Assembly: GCA_026193355.1 (NCBI GenBank)
Contig: JAPHTL010000308.1
Coordinates: forward strand, 1 to 36,855
DNA from: Rhodospirillales bacterium
GTDB taxonomy: Bacteria > Pseudomonadota > Alphaproteobacteria > Rhodospirillales > JAPHTL01
Direction of reading: 5' to 3'
DNA: 36,855 bases
Numbering within the stretch: position 1 is the stretch's first letter; each line of letters begins with the position of its first letter. Positions 28,610-36,855 of this stretch are shown here, piece after piece. The notes under the pieces were generated by a model. It ran no database searches and was not told the origin of the DNA. It was given only the letters and a program-made list of their open reading frames with translations. Made by a program: the position numbers and the translations under genes.

Positions 28610-29559
28610 CTGCTGACTTCCTGGCCTTTCTTCGAACGAATCCGTTCCGAAATCTTGTGGGCAATCGCCGCAACATCGTCCTTGATATCGAATGCCTTTC
28701 CGATGGCCTGCGAGAGCGGCTTGAGCAGTTTTACGTCTTTCTCTTCCGGGAATTCCGCAGACTTGATTCGCGTCGCCACATCAAGGAGAGAGCCGCACAG
28801 TTCGGAGACGTGGTTGTAGCTGGTCCCAAGCAGTCGACGGCTTGTGTCTTCGGCAACGAAAACGAGGCGATCGACATAATCCCTTATATTCTGATCGATG
28901 ATGCGTCTTTCGTAGGCTGGCACTATCAATTCAACAAGCAAACCGATCTGAACGGCATGCCGCTCAAGCTTTTCCTGGTTGATGCGTTTGATCGTGTCAT
29001 CGATTTCCTGTTGCAGCATCGACTGTTCCGACCCGCCGACGATACGGGCGCGCAGGGTGTTCGGAACGTTAATGAGGGGGATTTCAATTCCGCCCCGCTT
29101 GGCCTCCGGTGATCGCCTGTCTGGGCCGATGTAATCCGTTGTCACGACGAACGGTTTTCGGCTTTTTATCAGGGCGGAGATCCGGTCTATGACGTGCCCG
29201 GATGAAAGGGGCATAACGAAAAGATCATCAGCGCCGGAGTTGACGATGCGACGGACGACACGCTCTTCCGGGGCGCTTGTCATCATGATGATCGGAATGA
29301 AAGGATTGCCGCCGTATTCGTGATGGCGAAGGGCATGTACGACATCACAGGGATCCGGCTCACCCGGGAATTCCGTTGCAAGAATCAGGATGTCCGGCGA
29401 TCCGAGCCGTATGGACGTTCTGGCATCTTCCCACGAGCGGACATGATCGATCTGTCTAAAGCCAGCATTCCTTATGACCGTATCGATATTGTCCCGATTG
29501 TTTTTGTCGGGCTCGGCAATGAGGACCTTCACACGGTCAAATCGCTGCTGGATGGACAT
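28606..29559 (-). CDS. receiver-like protein lacking the phosphorylation residues
   Basis: 317 residues. The N-terminal part (about 11-128) follows a response-regulator receiver fold: VLIAEPDKNNRDNI, SPDILILATEFPG, then IPIIMMTSAPEE and SGADDLFVMPLS. The phospho-acceptor Asp is replaced by Ala61, and the conserved Lys before Pro is Met116; one acidic-pocket position is Glu16. It should not be phosphorylated like a normal receiver. The C-terminal 130 residues are helical, with no known output domain: no HTH, GGDEF or kinase motif. It may act by protein-protein contact. ispDF lies upstream on the same strand, 78 bp away. Confidence 0.82.
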   Translation of the reverse strand: MSIQQRFDRVKVLIAEPDKNNRDNIDTVIRNAGFRQIDHVRSWEDARTSIRLGSPDILILATEFPGEPDPCDVVHALRHHEYGGNPFIPIIMMTSAPEERVVRRIVNSGADDLFVMPLSSGHVIDRISALIKSRKPFVVTTDYIGPDRRSPEAKRGGIEIPLINVPNTLRARIVGGSEQSMLQQEIDDTIKRINQEKLERHAVQIGLLVELIVPAYERRIIDQNIRDYVDRLVFVAEDTSRRLLGTSYNHVSELCGSLLDVATRIKSAEFPEEKDVKLLKPLSQAIGKAFDIKDDVAAIAHKISERIRSKKGQEVSS

Positions 29560-29637
29560 TTACCTCTGCCGCTGGTTTTGCGATGCTACCAGAAAGAGAA
29601 TAAACGGCGCGCCCGGCAAATCAACTCTAACGGATAA

Positions 29638-30795
29638 TCAGCCCAAAAAAGCGAGATTGGCCAGCGCCTGGGCGGCGACCCCCTCTTTCCGGCCAGTGAA
29701 ACCAAGCCCTTCCGTCGTCGTCGCCTTGACGGAAACACGATCGGCATCGATGCCAAGGACATCTGCAACCACTGCGATCATCGCTGAACGATGCGGGCCT
29801 ATCCTGGGAGATTCGCAGATCAGTGTGACATCAACATTCACGATGCTTCCTCCCTTTTCACGGACCAGCGAAACCGCATGTTCGAGAAACACTTTCGACG
29901 CCGCGCCTTTCCAACGGGGATCGCTTGGAGGAAAATGGAGGCCGATATCACCCGCGCCGATAGCGCCAAGCAACGCATCGGTCAGGGCGTGAAGCGCGAC
30001 ATCCGCGTCCGAATGGCCTTCAAGGGCGAATTCATGGGGGATTTCCACACCGCACAGGGTGACGCTTTCGCCTTGAACAAAGCGGTGAACATCGAAGCCG
30101 GTCCCAACCCTTGTCTGCGCATTGTCTCTGACAAGGCGTTCCGCCCTTGAATGATCTTCCGGTGTCGTCACCTTGAAATTCTCCTCGCAACCTTCGACCA
30201 GCAAAACATCCAGTCCCGCTTTTTCCATAACCGCGGCGTCATCCGTCAAGGCGCAGCCAGCAGCGCCCCTGTGCGCCCGAAGAATATCGTCGTAACGAAA
30301 CCCCTGTGGGGTTTGGGCGCGATAAAGGCCGGAACGATCGACCGTCTCAAGGATCAATCCGCGCGCCGAGCGCTTGATCGTATCCGTCAGGGGCAGGGCG
30401 GGCAGGGCGCCAGGAGCCCTCCCCAATGCTTCGATTACGGAAGATATGACCCGATTGCTGACGAAAGGTCTGGCGGCATCATGGACAAGAACGATATCGG
30501 GCCTGTCGTCCACAAGGCTTTCAAGGCCGTTCAGAACCGATTCCTGCCTGGTTTCACCGCCAAAGACCGGATCAAGCAGCGACAGGCCGTCAAGAGCGGA
30601 ATCATACAGTTCAATATCGTCGGGATGGATAACAACGCGAACCGCGTTCACATCCGGGTGGTCAAGTAATTTCTGTACGGTCCGTCGAATGAGGGGAATG
30701 CCGCAAACAGGCGCATACTGTTTGGGAAGTGTTGCGCCAAAACGGCTACCGCGTCCTCCGGCGACAATAAGTGCTGCGCAGGTCATTTCCGGCAT
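29638..30795 (-). CDS. ispDF: bifunctional IspD-IspF, MEP isoprenoid pathway
   Basis: Fusion of the cytidylyltransferase IspD and the cyclodiphosphate synthase IspF. IspD (about 1-225) shows AALIVAGGRGSRFGATLPKQY, VHDAARPFV, and AQTPQGFRYDDILRAH. IspF (about 228-385) starts RVGTGFDVHRF with metal ligands. It continues with GHSDADVALHALTDALLGA, DIGLHFPPSD and KATTTEGLGFTGRKEG. Length 385 fits the alphaproteobacterial and epsilonproteobacterial fusion. It is divergent from the CcsA-like gene. Confidence 0.96.
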   Translation of the reverse strand: MPEMTCAALIVAGGRGSRFGATLPKQYAPVCGIPLIRRTVQKLLDHPDVNAVRVVIHPDDIELYDSALDGLSLLDPVFGGETRQESVLNGLESLVDDRPDIVLVHDAARPFVSNRVISSVIEALGRAPGALPALPLTDTIKRSARGLILETVDRSGLYRAQTPQGFRYDDILRAHRGAAGCALTDDAAVMEKAGLDVLLVEGCEENFKVTTPEDHSRAERLVRDNAQTRVGTGFDVHRFVQGESVTLCGVEIPHEFALEGHSDADVALHALTDALLGAIGAGDIGLHFPPSDPRWKGAASKVFLEHAVSLVREKGGSIVNVDVTLICESPRIGPHRSAMIAVVADVLGIDADRVSVKATTTEGLGFTGRKEGVAAQALANLAFLG

Positions 30796-30933
30796 AATGT
30801 TCCAGGCCCGTTCGTCATCATGTTTTCACCGCCTAACGGTAACAGGGCGAAGAAAACAAGTCATTGCATCAAAAGTCCAAAAAAACCGCCATGACCTCTT
30901 TTCGTTAACGCGAAGAGTGCTACACTCCGCGCC

Positions 30934-31737
30934 ATGAGTCAGGGACTTGTATTCAGTTTCGCCGCGCTTACCGCGATGGTTCCCGCATTCGTTTTTTCCT
31001 TGCGAAAAGACGGTCAACGGGGGGCCATGTTCTGGATTCTTCTGACGGTTGCCTTCGCCGGAACGGCATCCTGGGTCGCCGTTCAGATCACCGGGCACTG
31101 GAGCACAGGCCTCGCATCGGCCCTTTGGGTGACAATCGGCGCCAGTCTGTTTCTTTTCGCCTGGGTTTCGGCGTTGACCCCTCAGGGCTGGCGTCTGACG
31201 CCATTGCTTGTTCCCTATCTTTTTATCCTTGGCGTCATCGCAACGGTCTGGCTCACCGTACCGGGTAAAATGATGGCCCCAAATCTGGCGATGGGATGGG
31301 TTGCTGTCCATATCGTCCTTTCCGTCATCACCTACGCGCTCGTGACCATTGCTTCCGTGGCGGCGCTGGCCGCATTTCTTCAGGAACGCGCACTGAAAAA
31401 CAAGAGACCGACGACCCTGTCTCGGCTCCTTCCTTCGGTGATAGACAGCGAGAAGCTTCTCGTCAGGCTTCTGGTGGCCGCCGAAACCGTATTGGGTTTT
31501 GGCGTCGTGTCAGGCATGGCGCTTCAATATGAAACGAATGGCTCGCTCCTGACGCCTGACCACAAGACGCTCCTTTCTCTCGCAGCGTTCGTTGTAATCG
31601 GCGCGCTTTTGCTGGCCCACCGGCTGACCGGCGTCCGTGGAAAGGCCGCCACCAGACTCGTGCTTCTGGCCTATCTTCTTTTGACCCTTGGTTATCCTGG
31701 TGTGAAATTCATCACGAGCATTCTGATCGGCAAGTAA
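30934..31737 (+). CDS. cytochrome c assembly (CcsA/YpjD-like) inner membrane protein
   Basis: 267 residues with about eight membrane segments. The core WVAVHIVLSVITYALVTIAS carries the conserved WxxxH of the haem-handling family. A later HKTLLSLAAFVVIGALLLAHRLTGVRGKAATR (read here in blocks from about residue 208) matches the second conserved His region. YpjD-type proteins are poorly characterised relatives of CcsA/CcmC, so haem transport or cytochrome c assembly is a family-based guess. A TACACT at 30,918-30,923 is a likely -10 just before the gene. Confidence 0.87.
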   Translation: MSQGLVFSFAALTAMVPAFVFSLRKDGQRGAMFWILLTVAFAGTASWVAVQITGHWSTGLASALWVTIGASLFLFAWVSALTPQGWRLTPLLVPYLFILGVIATVWLTVPGKMMAPNLAMGWVAVHIVLSVITYALVTIASVAALAAFLQERALKNKRPTTLSRLLPSVIDSEKLLVRLLVAAETVLGFGVVSGMALQYETNGSLLTPDHKTLLSLAAFVVIGALLLAHRLTGVRGKAATRLVLLAYLLLTLGYPGVKFITSILIGK

Positions 31738-31888
31738 ACGCCACCGGAAAGGCGTTGCGCACACGGCAGGTTTTGCTTAAAAAATAATCAAACTTTTGGT
31801 GTGCCCAATTACACTGCACTCTCGAAACGCCAATTGATGCGGACTGCTTTTCCGCACTGTTCGTTTTTTTACGAAGGCACATGGTTTG
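31738..31888 (+). promoter_or_regulatory. control region before dusB-ntrBC
   Basis: This 151-bp gap holds an AT-rich tract (about 31,776-31,800). The stretch TTTTGGTGTGCCC then ACACTGCAC resembles degenerate NtrC half-sites. A stem, TGCGGA (31838-31843) with TCCGCA (31851-31856), lies near TCGT-TTTTTT-ACGA. NtrC self-control of this operon is known in relatives; the sites here are imperfect, so this is tentative. Confidence 0.3.
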
Positions 31889-32875
31889 ATGGCTCTGCGC
31901 ATAGGTTCTGTTGTCCTGAATTCTCCGGTTGTCCTCGCCCCCATGTCGGGGGTGACGGATATGCCTTTTCGCCGCCTTGTGAAAAGCTTTGGCGTTGGGC
32001 TTGTCGTTTCTGAAATGATTGCCAGCCAGGCGATGATTCGGGCAAACCGGAAGACGATGAAGATCGCGTCACCCTGCGCTGACGAATACCCAATGTCCGT
32101 TCAGTTGGCGGGATGTGAGCCTGAAATCATGGCTGAGGCAGCCCGCCTCAACGTGGACAGAGGGGCGTCGATCATTGATATCAACATGGGATGCCCGGTA
32201 AAAAAAGTCATCAAGGGAGACGCCGGAGCGGCTCTCATGCGAGACGAAAGGCTGGCCGGCCGGATTATCGAGGCTGTCGTGAAGTCCGTCGATCTTCCCG
32301 TTACGGTGAAAATGCGGCTTGGCTGGGACGACTCATCGCGAAATGCCGCCACCATTGCGCGGATTGCGCAAGATGCCGGTGCGCAGGCGGTTACGGTTCA
32401 CGGACGAACACGGGCGCAATTCTACAAGGGGCAGGCGGACTGGGAAGCCATCATGGCGGTAAAGGACGCCGTCAAGATACCGGTTATCGGCAATGGCGAT
32501 GTCGCCTCACCGCAGGACGCACTGAAGCTTCTGGAAAAATCCGGAGCGGACGGTGTCATGGTCGGTCGCGCGACCTATGGTCAGCCCTGGCTCCTGATGC
32601 AGATCGAACGCTATCTCGAAACCGGTGAGACATCGCCGGACCCGTCGATTGCGGAACAGTTGGCGACAGTTCTTGGTCACTACGATGAAATGCTGACCCA
32701 TTACGGTTCTGAGGCAGGAATGCGGATCGCCCGCAAGCATCTTGGCTGGTACAGCAAGGGGCTCAAGGATTCGGCTGGTTTCAGGGCGCAGGTCAACCAT
32801 CTTGACGATCCGAACAAGGTGCGTGAACTGATCAGGTCCTTCTATACGCCGATCATCGAAACGGCGGCAGCCTGA
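31889..32875 (+). CDS. dusB: tRNA-dihydrouridine synthase (NifR3/DusB)
   Basis: FMN enzyme reducing uridine in tRNA. It shows VVLAPMSGVTDMPFRRL, the catalytic Cys in DINMGCPVKKV, KMRLGWDD, TVHGRTRAQFYKG and a late IPVIGNGDVAS. Length 328 from ATG 31889; a TTG at 31886 would add one residue. In alphaproteobacteria this gene (nifR3) is the first of the ntr operon, as here: its stop overlaps the ntrB start (TGATG). Confidence 0.95.
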   Translation: MALRIGSVVLNSPVVLAPMSGVTDMPFRRLVKSFGVGLVVSEMIASQAMIRANRKTMKIASPCADEYPMSVQLAGCEPEIMAEAARLNVDRGASIIDINMGCPVKKVIKGDAGAALMRDERLAGRIIEAVVKSVDLPVTVKMRLGWDDSSRNAATIARIAQDAGAQAVTVHGRTRAQFYKGQADWEAIMAVKDAVKIPVIGNGDVASPQDALKLLEKSGADGVMVGRATYGQPWLLMQIERYLETGETSPDPSIAEQLATVLGHYDEMLTHYGSEAGMRIARKHLGWYSKGLKDSAGFRAQVNHLDDPNKVRELIRSFYTPIIETAAA

Positions 32876-34008
32876 TGAACATATCGCCCCTTGCCATGCC
32901 GTCAGACAACGGACCGGATAAGGGGATTGATGCCTCCGGCATTCTTGCGGCCCTGCCTGCGCCCGTCCTTGTTGTCGGTCCGGATGGGGACGTGATCTAC
33001 GCCAATGGCTCCGCTGAGTCGTTATTGCAGATCAGCGCATCCCAGTTGTACGGAAGCCCGCTTGGCGATTTTTTCCCCGCTGACAGTCCCTTGGCGTCCC
33101 TTGTCGAACAGGTGCGCACGGAGAACAGCTGGTTCACAGAATACGATGTCACCATCGAATCGCCACGCATAGGACGGCACCTCGTCAATATCCAGGCATC
33201 ACCCTTGCCGGACGCTCCCGATAACATCGTCATTGTTCTTCATGAACGTTCCGTCGCCGACAAGATCGCCCGCCAGTTGACATCAAGGGGATCGGCGCGA
33301 ACAGTTGCTTCCCTCGCTTCAATGCTTGCGCACGAGGTCAAGAATCCGCTTTCCGGCATACGGGGAGCCGCACAGCTTATCGAACAGCACGCCAACGATG
33401 ATGACCGGGTTTTGACCCGGCTTATTTGCGATGAAACCGACCGTATTTGCGACCTCGTGGACCGGATGGATGTGTTCGCCGATCGCCACCCGTCCGAGCG
33501 AACAGCCGTAAACATCCACCGCGTTCTGGAACACGCACGCAGGGTTGCCGAAAACGGCTTCGCCGCTCATGTGAAATTCGTAGAAATCTATGACCCGTCG
33601 TTGCCGCCGGTCTATGGCAACCGCGACCAGTTGATCCAGGTGGTCCTTAATCTCCTGAAAAATGCAGCAGAGGCGGCCCCGGACAACGGGGGGGAAATTG
33701 TTATAAGAACGTCATATCAGCACGGCATCCGTTTCGCCGTTCCGGGAAGCAACGCACTGACGCACCTGCCTTTGATTGTCACAATTCAGGATAATGGGTC
33801 GGGGATTCCCGAAGACATCAAAACCAACCTCTTCGATCCGTTCGTCACCACAAAGCCCAAAGGAAGCGGGCTTGGCCTTGCGCTTGTTGCAAAAATCATC
33901 AATGACCACGGCGGCATTATTGAATGCGACAGCAAGCCGAAGCGGACGATTTTTCGTGTAATGCTGCCGGTCTATAAAGAAACCGAAAACGACGGGGAGG
34001 AATCGTAA
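32875..34008 (+). CDS. ntrB: nitrogen regulation sensor kinase NtrB
   Basis: Soluble histidine kinase/phosphatase controlled by PII, acting on NtrC. It has a PAS-like N-terminal domain (about 20-130, [20 protein letters not shown]). The phosphorylated His153 sits in [19 protein letters not shown]. The ATPase has an N box ([15 protein letters not shown]), DNGSGIP and GSGLGLALV. There are no membrane segments. Length 377. It overlaps dusB and ntrC by one base each (TGATG, TAATG). Confidence 0.96.
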   Translation: MNISPLAMPSDNGPDKGIDASGILAALPAPVLVVGPDGDVIYANGSAESLLQISASQLYGSPLGDFFPADSPLASLVEQVRTENSWFTEYDVTIESPRIGRHLVNIQASPLPDAPDNIVIVLHERSVADKIARQLTSRGSARTVASLASMLAHEVKNPLSGIRGAAQLIEQHANDDDRVLTRLICDETDRICDLVDRMDVFADRHPSERTAVNIHRVLEHARRVAENGFAAHVKFVEIYDPSLPPVYGNRDQLIQVVLNLLKNAAEAAPDNGGEIVIRTSYQHGIRFAVPGSNALTHLPLIVTIQDNGSGIPEDIKTNLFDPFVTTKPKGSGLGLALVAKIINDHGGIIECDSKPKRTIFRVMLPVYKETENDGEES

Positions 34009-35450
34009 TGACAACAGCTCCGATCATCCTTGTCGCCGATGATGATGCAGCCATTCGAACAGTCATCAGTCAGGCCCTGGGCAGGGCGGGCTATGAAGTT
34101 CGTACGACAGGGATGGCCTCAACGCTTTGGAAGTGGGTCAATGATGGCGAAGGCGACCTCGTCATAACCGATGTCATGATGCCCGACGAAAACGGCCTTG
34201 ATCTCGTACCCCGGATTTTAAAGATAAGGCCCACGCTTCGCGTCATTGTCATAAGCGCTCAAAGCACATTGATGACGGCCGTCAAGGCAGCCGAAAGAGG
34301 CGCCTTCGAATACCTGCCAAAACCTTTTGATATCAATGAATTGAATGCCGTTGTTGGGCGAGCGCTTAAAGAGCCAAAGCAATCCGGGGACAAAAAACCG
34401 GGGACCCGCGTAGAAGAACAGCTGCCCCTGATCGGCCGGTCGCCGGCAATGCAGGATATCTATCGCACCCTTGCGCGTGTCATGGGAACGGACCTGACCG
34501 TGATGATCACCGGCGAATCCGGTACGGGCAAGGAACTGGTCGCGCGCGCCCTTCATGATTACGGGAAACGACGCAACAAGCCGTTTGTCGCCGTCAACAT
34601 GGCCGCCATACCGCGAGAACTAATCGAAAGTGAGCTTTTTGGGCACGAAAAGGGGTCTTTCACCGGGGCGACCGAACGTTCGCCGGGGCGGTTCGGTCTT
34701 GCCGAAGGCGGAACGCTTTTTCTTGATGAAATAGGCGATATGCCCCCCGAGGCGCAAACGAGACTGCTTCGCGTCCTTCAGGAGGGAGAATACACGCGTG
34801 TGGGCGGTCGAACCCCCATTCGCGCAGACTGTCGTATCATAGCGGCGACGCATCGAGACCTTGGCCAGCTTATCCGTCAGGGCTTTTTCAGAGAGGACCT
34901 TTATTACCGCCTGAACGTTGTCCCATTAAGGCTTCCCCCCTTGAGAGAGCGCCGGGAAGACATTCAGGAGCTTGTCCATCACTTCCTTGCGCAAGCGGCG
35001 GATGAAGGGCTTCCCCTCAAGATGATCGACCCGGATGCCATGCAAAAGCTGGTTGAACACCGCTGGCAAGGGAACGTGAGAGAGCTGGAGAATCTTGTGC
35101 GTCGCCTCGCCGCACTGTATTCGGGCGAAACAATCAATGCCGAAGCAATTGAAAGCGAACTATCCCACGGTTCTCCGTTCAACAATAATGGTATTCAGGC
35201 CAATGAGGGGCTATCCGCTGCGGTTGAACGGCACCTCAAGGATTATTTTTCCGCTCACGGCGGAAGTCTTCCCACACCGGGCCTTTACGACCGTATCCTT
35301 CGCGAGGTTGAACGCCCCCTCATCGAACTTTCCCTGGAGGCGACAAAGGGAAACCAGGTCAAGACCGCCAAGCTTCTCGGACTGAACAGAAATACGCTTC
35401 GCAAGAAAATATTGACCTTGAATATCCCCGTCATCCGAGGCGGAAAGTAA
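34008..35450 (+). CDS. ntrC: nitrogen regulation response regulator NtrC
   Basis: Sigma54-dependent activator of nitrogen-limitation genes. The receiver (1-120) has phospho-Asp55 in [12 protein letters not shown]. The AAA+ domain (about 140-380) has Walker A GESGTGKE near 169. The sigma54 loop reads GSFTGA where most members have GAFTGA, followed by [10 protein letters not shown] Fis-type HTH closes the protein ([20 protein letters not shown]). Length 480. The Ala-to-Ser change in the loop is conservative and probably functional. Confidence 0.96.
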   Translation: MTTAPIILVADDDAAIRTVISQALGRAGYEVRTTGMASTLWKWVNDGEGDLVITDVMMPDENGLDLVPRILKIRPTLRVIVISAQSTLMTAVKAAERGAFEYLPKPFDINELNAVVGRALKEPKQSGDKKPGTRVEEQLPLIGRSPAMQDIYRTLARVMGTDLTVMITGESGTGKELVARALHDYGKRRNKPFVAVNMAAIPRELIESELFGHEKGSFTGATERSPGRFGLAEGGTLFLDEIGDMPPEAQTRLLRVLQEGEYTRVGGRTPIRADCRIIAATHRDLGQLIRQGFFREDLYYRLNVVPLRLPPLRERREDIQELVHHFLAQAADEGLPLKMIDPDAMQKLVEHRWQGNVRELENLVRRLAALYSGETINAEAIESELSHGSPFNNNGIQANEGLSAAVERHLKDYFSAHGGSLPTPGLYDRILREVERPLIELSLEATKGNQVKTAKLLGLNRNTLRKKILTLNIPVIRGGK

Positions 35451-35479
35451 CTTCTTTCTGACAGGTACGGTTAACCGGA

Positions 35480-36855
35480 ATGACAGACGAACGCGGTACG
35501 GATATTAATGATGGCGGCATTGGCGCACAGCTTGCCGGCCTGCTCCGAAGTTTCGGCGCCTGGGCGCGGCAATCCGGATTAAGCCGCAAGCTTGCCCTGG
35601 TCCTGACCGTCGTCGCTGTTTTTTCCGGTATCGCAACACTGGCGACGATGACCGGATCAGGCCCTCAGGGGTTTGAGCCCAATACCGTTCTTGCGCTTCT
35701 GTATCTCGACGTCGTTCTGCTGCTTACGCTTGGCAGCATTGTTGCGCGTCGACTGTTTAACATGTGGCTGGACAGAAGGCGCGGGCAGGCCGGGTCGCGC
35801 CTTCACGCAAAACTCGTTGTGCTGTTCAGCCTTGTTGCCGTCACCCCGGCCGTCATGGTGGCGATTTTCGCTGCATTGTTCCTGAATTTCGGGATACAGG
35901 CCTGGTTCAGTGACAAGGTGAAGACCGCCCTGGAAGAATCCCGCGCCGTTGTCATGGCGTATCAGCAAGAACACATAAAAACCATCCGCGCCGACATTCT
36001 CGCAATGGCCAACGACCTGAACCACGATGCGATGAATCTGATCCGTGAACCGAAACGGATGACGTTTGTTCTCGATACCCATTCGGCGATCCGATCAATA
36101 CCGGAAGCAATGGTTATTGACGGCAGCGGCCGTATCTTTGGCCGTTCAACGATGTCGTTTTCCCTTGAATTCGATCAATTGCCCGATGATGTCATCGGAA
36201 AGGCCGAAGCTGGCGAAGTTGTCATTCTCCACACTCCCGGCGATGACAGGGTGAGGGCCATATATCGTCTGGATCGATTCGTCGATGCCTATCTGGTGGT
36301 TGGCCGGTTTATTGACCCACAGGTTATCGACCACATCCGGCGCACCCAGGTCGCCGTCCAGCAATTCCAGACACTCGAAAAAAGCTCCAGCAGCATTCAG
36401 ATAACCTTCGTCATGATTTTCGGGCTTGTAGCCCTGCTTTTGCTGCTTGCCGCGGCATGGGTCGGACTTATGGTCGCCGGGCAACTCAGCCGTCCCATCA
36501 GCCGCCTTATTTCCGCCGCCGAGCAGGTGACGAAGGGCGATCTTTCCGTTCGCGTTCCCGACATTCCGACGGATGACGAAATTGGAACATTGAGCGAAGA
36601 GTTCAATCGCATGACCGGACAGCTGGAAACCCAGCGCGACGGTCTGGTCGCCGCCAACAGTGAACTTGACGAGCGCCGCAGGTTCACGGAAACGGTTTTG
36701 TCCGGTGTGTCCGCCGGCGTCATTGGTTTGGATGCGGAAGGCCTCATCAATCTTCCCAATCGCTCGGCTTCGGTCCTGCTTGGAATACCGCTTGAAACAG
36801 AAATCGGGCGCGATCTTGCATCCGTCATCCCTGAAATGGATCATCTGCTCAAGAC
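35480..36855 (+). CDS. ntrY: nitrogen regulation sensor kinase NtrY, 5' part
   Basis: Membrane histidine kinase paired with NtrX, downstream of ntrC in most alphaproteobacteria. The frame is open from ATG 35480 to the window end, giving the first 458 residues. Three or four N-terminal membrane segments (about 38-57, 69-88, 105-128) precede a periplasmic sensor region (about 130-305). A further segment (about 312-332) leads into a HAMP domain (QLSRPISRLISAAEQVTKGD, DEIGTLSEEFNRM). A PAS domain begins with FTETVLSGVSAGVIGLDAEG. The kinase core lies outside the window. It starts 29 bp after ntrC. Confidence 0.92.
   Translation, partial: MTDERGTDINDGGIGAQLAGLLRSFGAWARQSGLSRKLALVLTVVAVFSGIATLATMTGSGPQGFEPNTVLALLYLDVVLLLTLGSIVARRLFNMWLDRRRGQAGSRLHAKLVVLFSLVAVTPAVMVAIFAALFLNFGIQAWFSDKVKTALEESRAVVMAYQQEHIKTIRADILAMANDLNHDAMNLIREPKRMTFVLDTHSAIRSIPEAMVIDGSGRIFGRSTMSFSLEFDQLPDDVIGKAEAGEVVILHTPGDDRVRAIYRLDRFVDAYLVVGRFIDPQVIDHIRRTQVAVQQFQTLEKSSSSIQITFVMIFGLVALLLLLAAAWVGLMVAGQLSRPISRLISAAEQVTKGDLSVRVPDIPTDDEIGTLSEEFNRMTGQLETQRDGLVAANSELDERRRFTETVLSGVSAGVIGLDAEGLINLPNRSASVLLGIPLETEIGRDLASVIPEMDHLLK

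Overview
The window looks like core chromosome of a free-living alphaproteobacterium, most likely Rhodospirillales-like, of moderately high GC. This is an inference from gene content and order. Indicators are the run rpiB-glyA-nrdR-ribD-ribE-ribBA-ribH-nusB-thiL, the block bamE / cytochrome bc1 chaperone / YceD / rpmF / plsX / fabH / ihfA / MerR / tRNA-Pro, an ispD-ispF fusion, the nifR3(dusB)-ntrB-ntrC-ntrY nitrogen cluster, a metal-site variant HemB and a K+-independent H+-pyrophosphatase. No transposase, integrase, prophage or CRISPR array was seen.

Layout. 1-2,430: 3' end of an alpha/beta hydrolase, an orphan CheW with an acidic insert, and hemB on the minus strand, with a bidirectional terminator between the last two. 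2,430-6,150: the fused acyl-CoA mutase IcmF behind a perfect 22-bp palindrome, then a small DUF6898-like gene. 6,150-11,720: a complete branched-chain amino acid ABC transporter operon (livH-livM-livG-livF, a small membrane protein, livK) with a structured leader, a possible 14-codon leader peptide and a strong terminator. 11,858-18,955: pentose, one-carbon, riboflavin and thiamine cofactor genes, mostly overlapping. 19,053-22,060: a FliL-like membrane protein, an AT-rich gap with inverted repeats, and hppA with a strong terminator. 22,083-27,140: envelope and fatty-acid block ending in ihfA, a MerR gene and tRNA-Pro(GGG). 27,182-28,174: two poorly characterised minus-strand genes. 28,283-30,795: cutA, a receiver-like protein that has lost its phosphorylation residues, and ispDF. 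30,934-36,855: a CcsA/YpjD-like membrane protein, then dusB-ntrB-ntrC and the 5' part of ntrY, which runs off the end.

How they fit together. RibD, RibE, RibH and the RibB domain of RibBA supply most of flavin synthesis, but the RibA half of RibBA lacks the zinc cysteines, so GTP cyclohydrolase II must come from elsewhere. The liv transporter and IcmF may both serve branched-chain amino acid or acyl-CoA use. PlsX and FabH feed phospholipid and fatty acid synthesis, and BamE and the bc1 chaperone serve envelope and respiratory assembly. NtrBC and NtrY form the nitrogen-control module.

No whole new system is evident. The least explained items are the palindrome before icmF, the leader ORF before livH, the phosphorylation-dead receiver protein, the liv-linked small membrane protein, and the two genes between tRNA-Pro and cutA.
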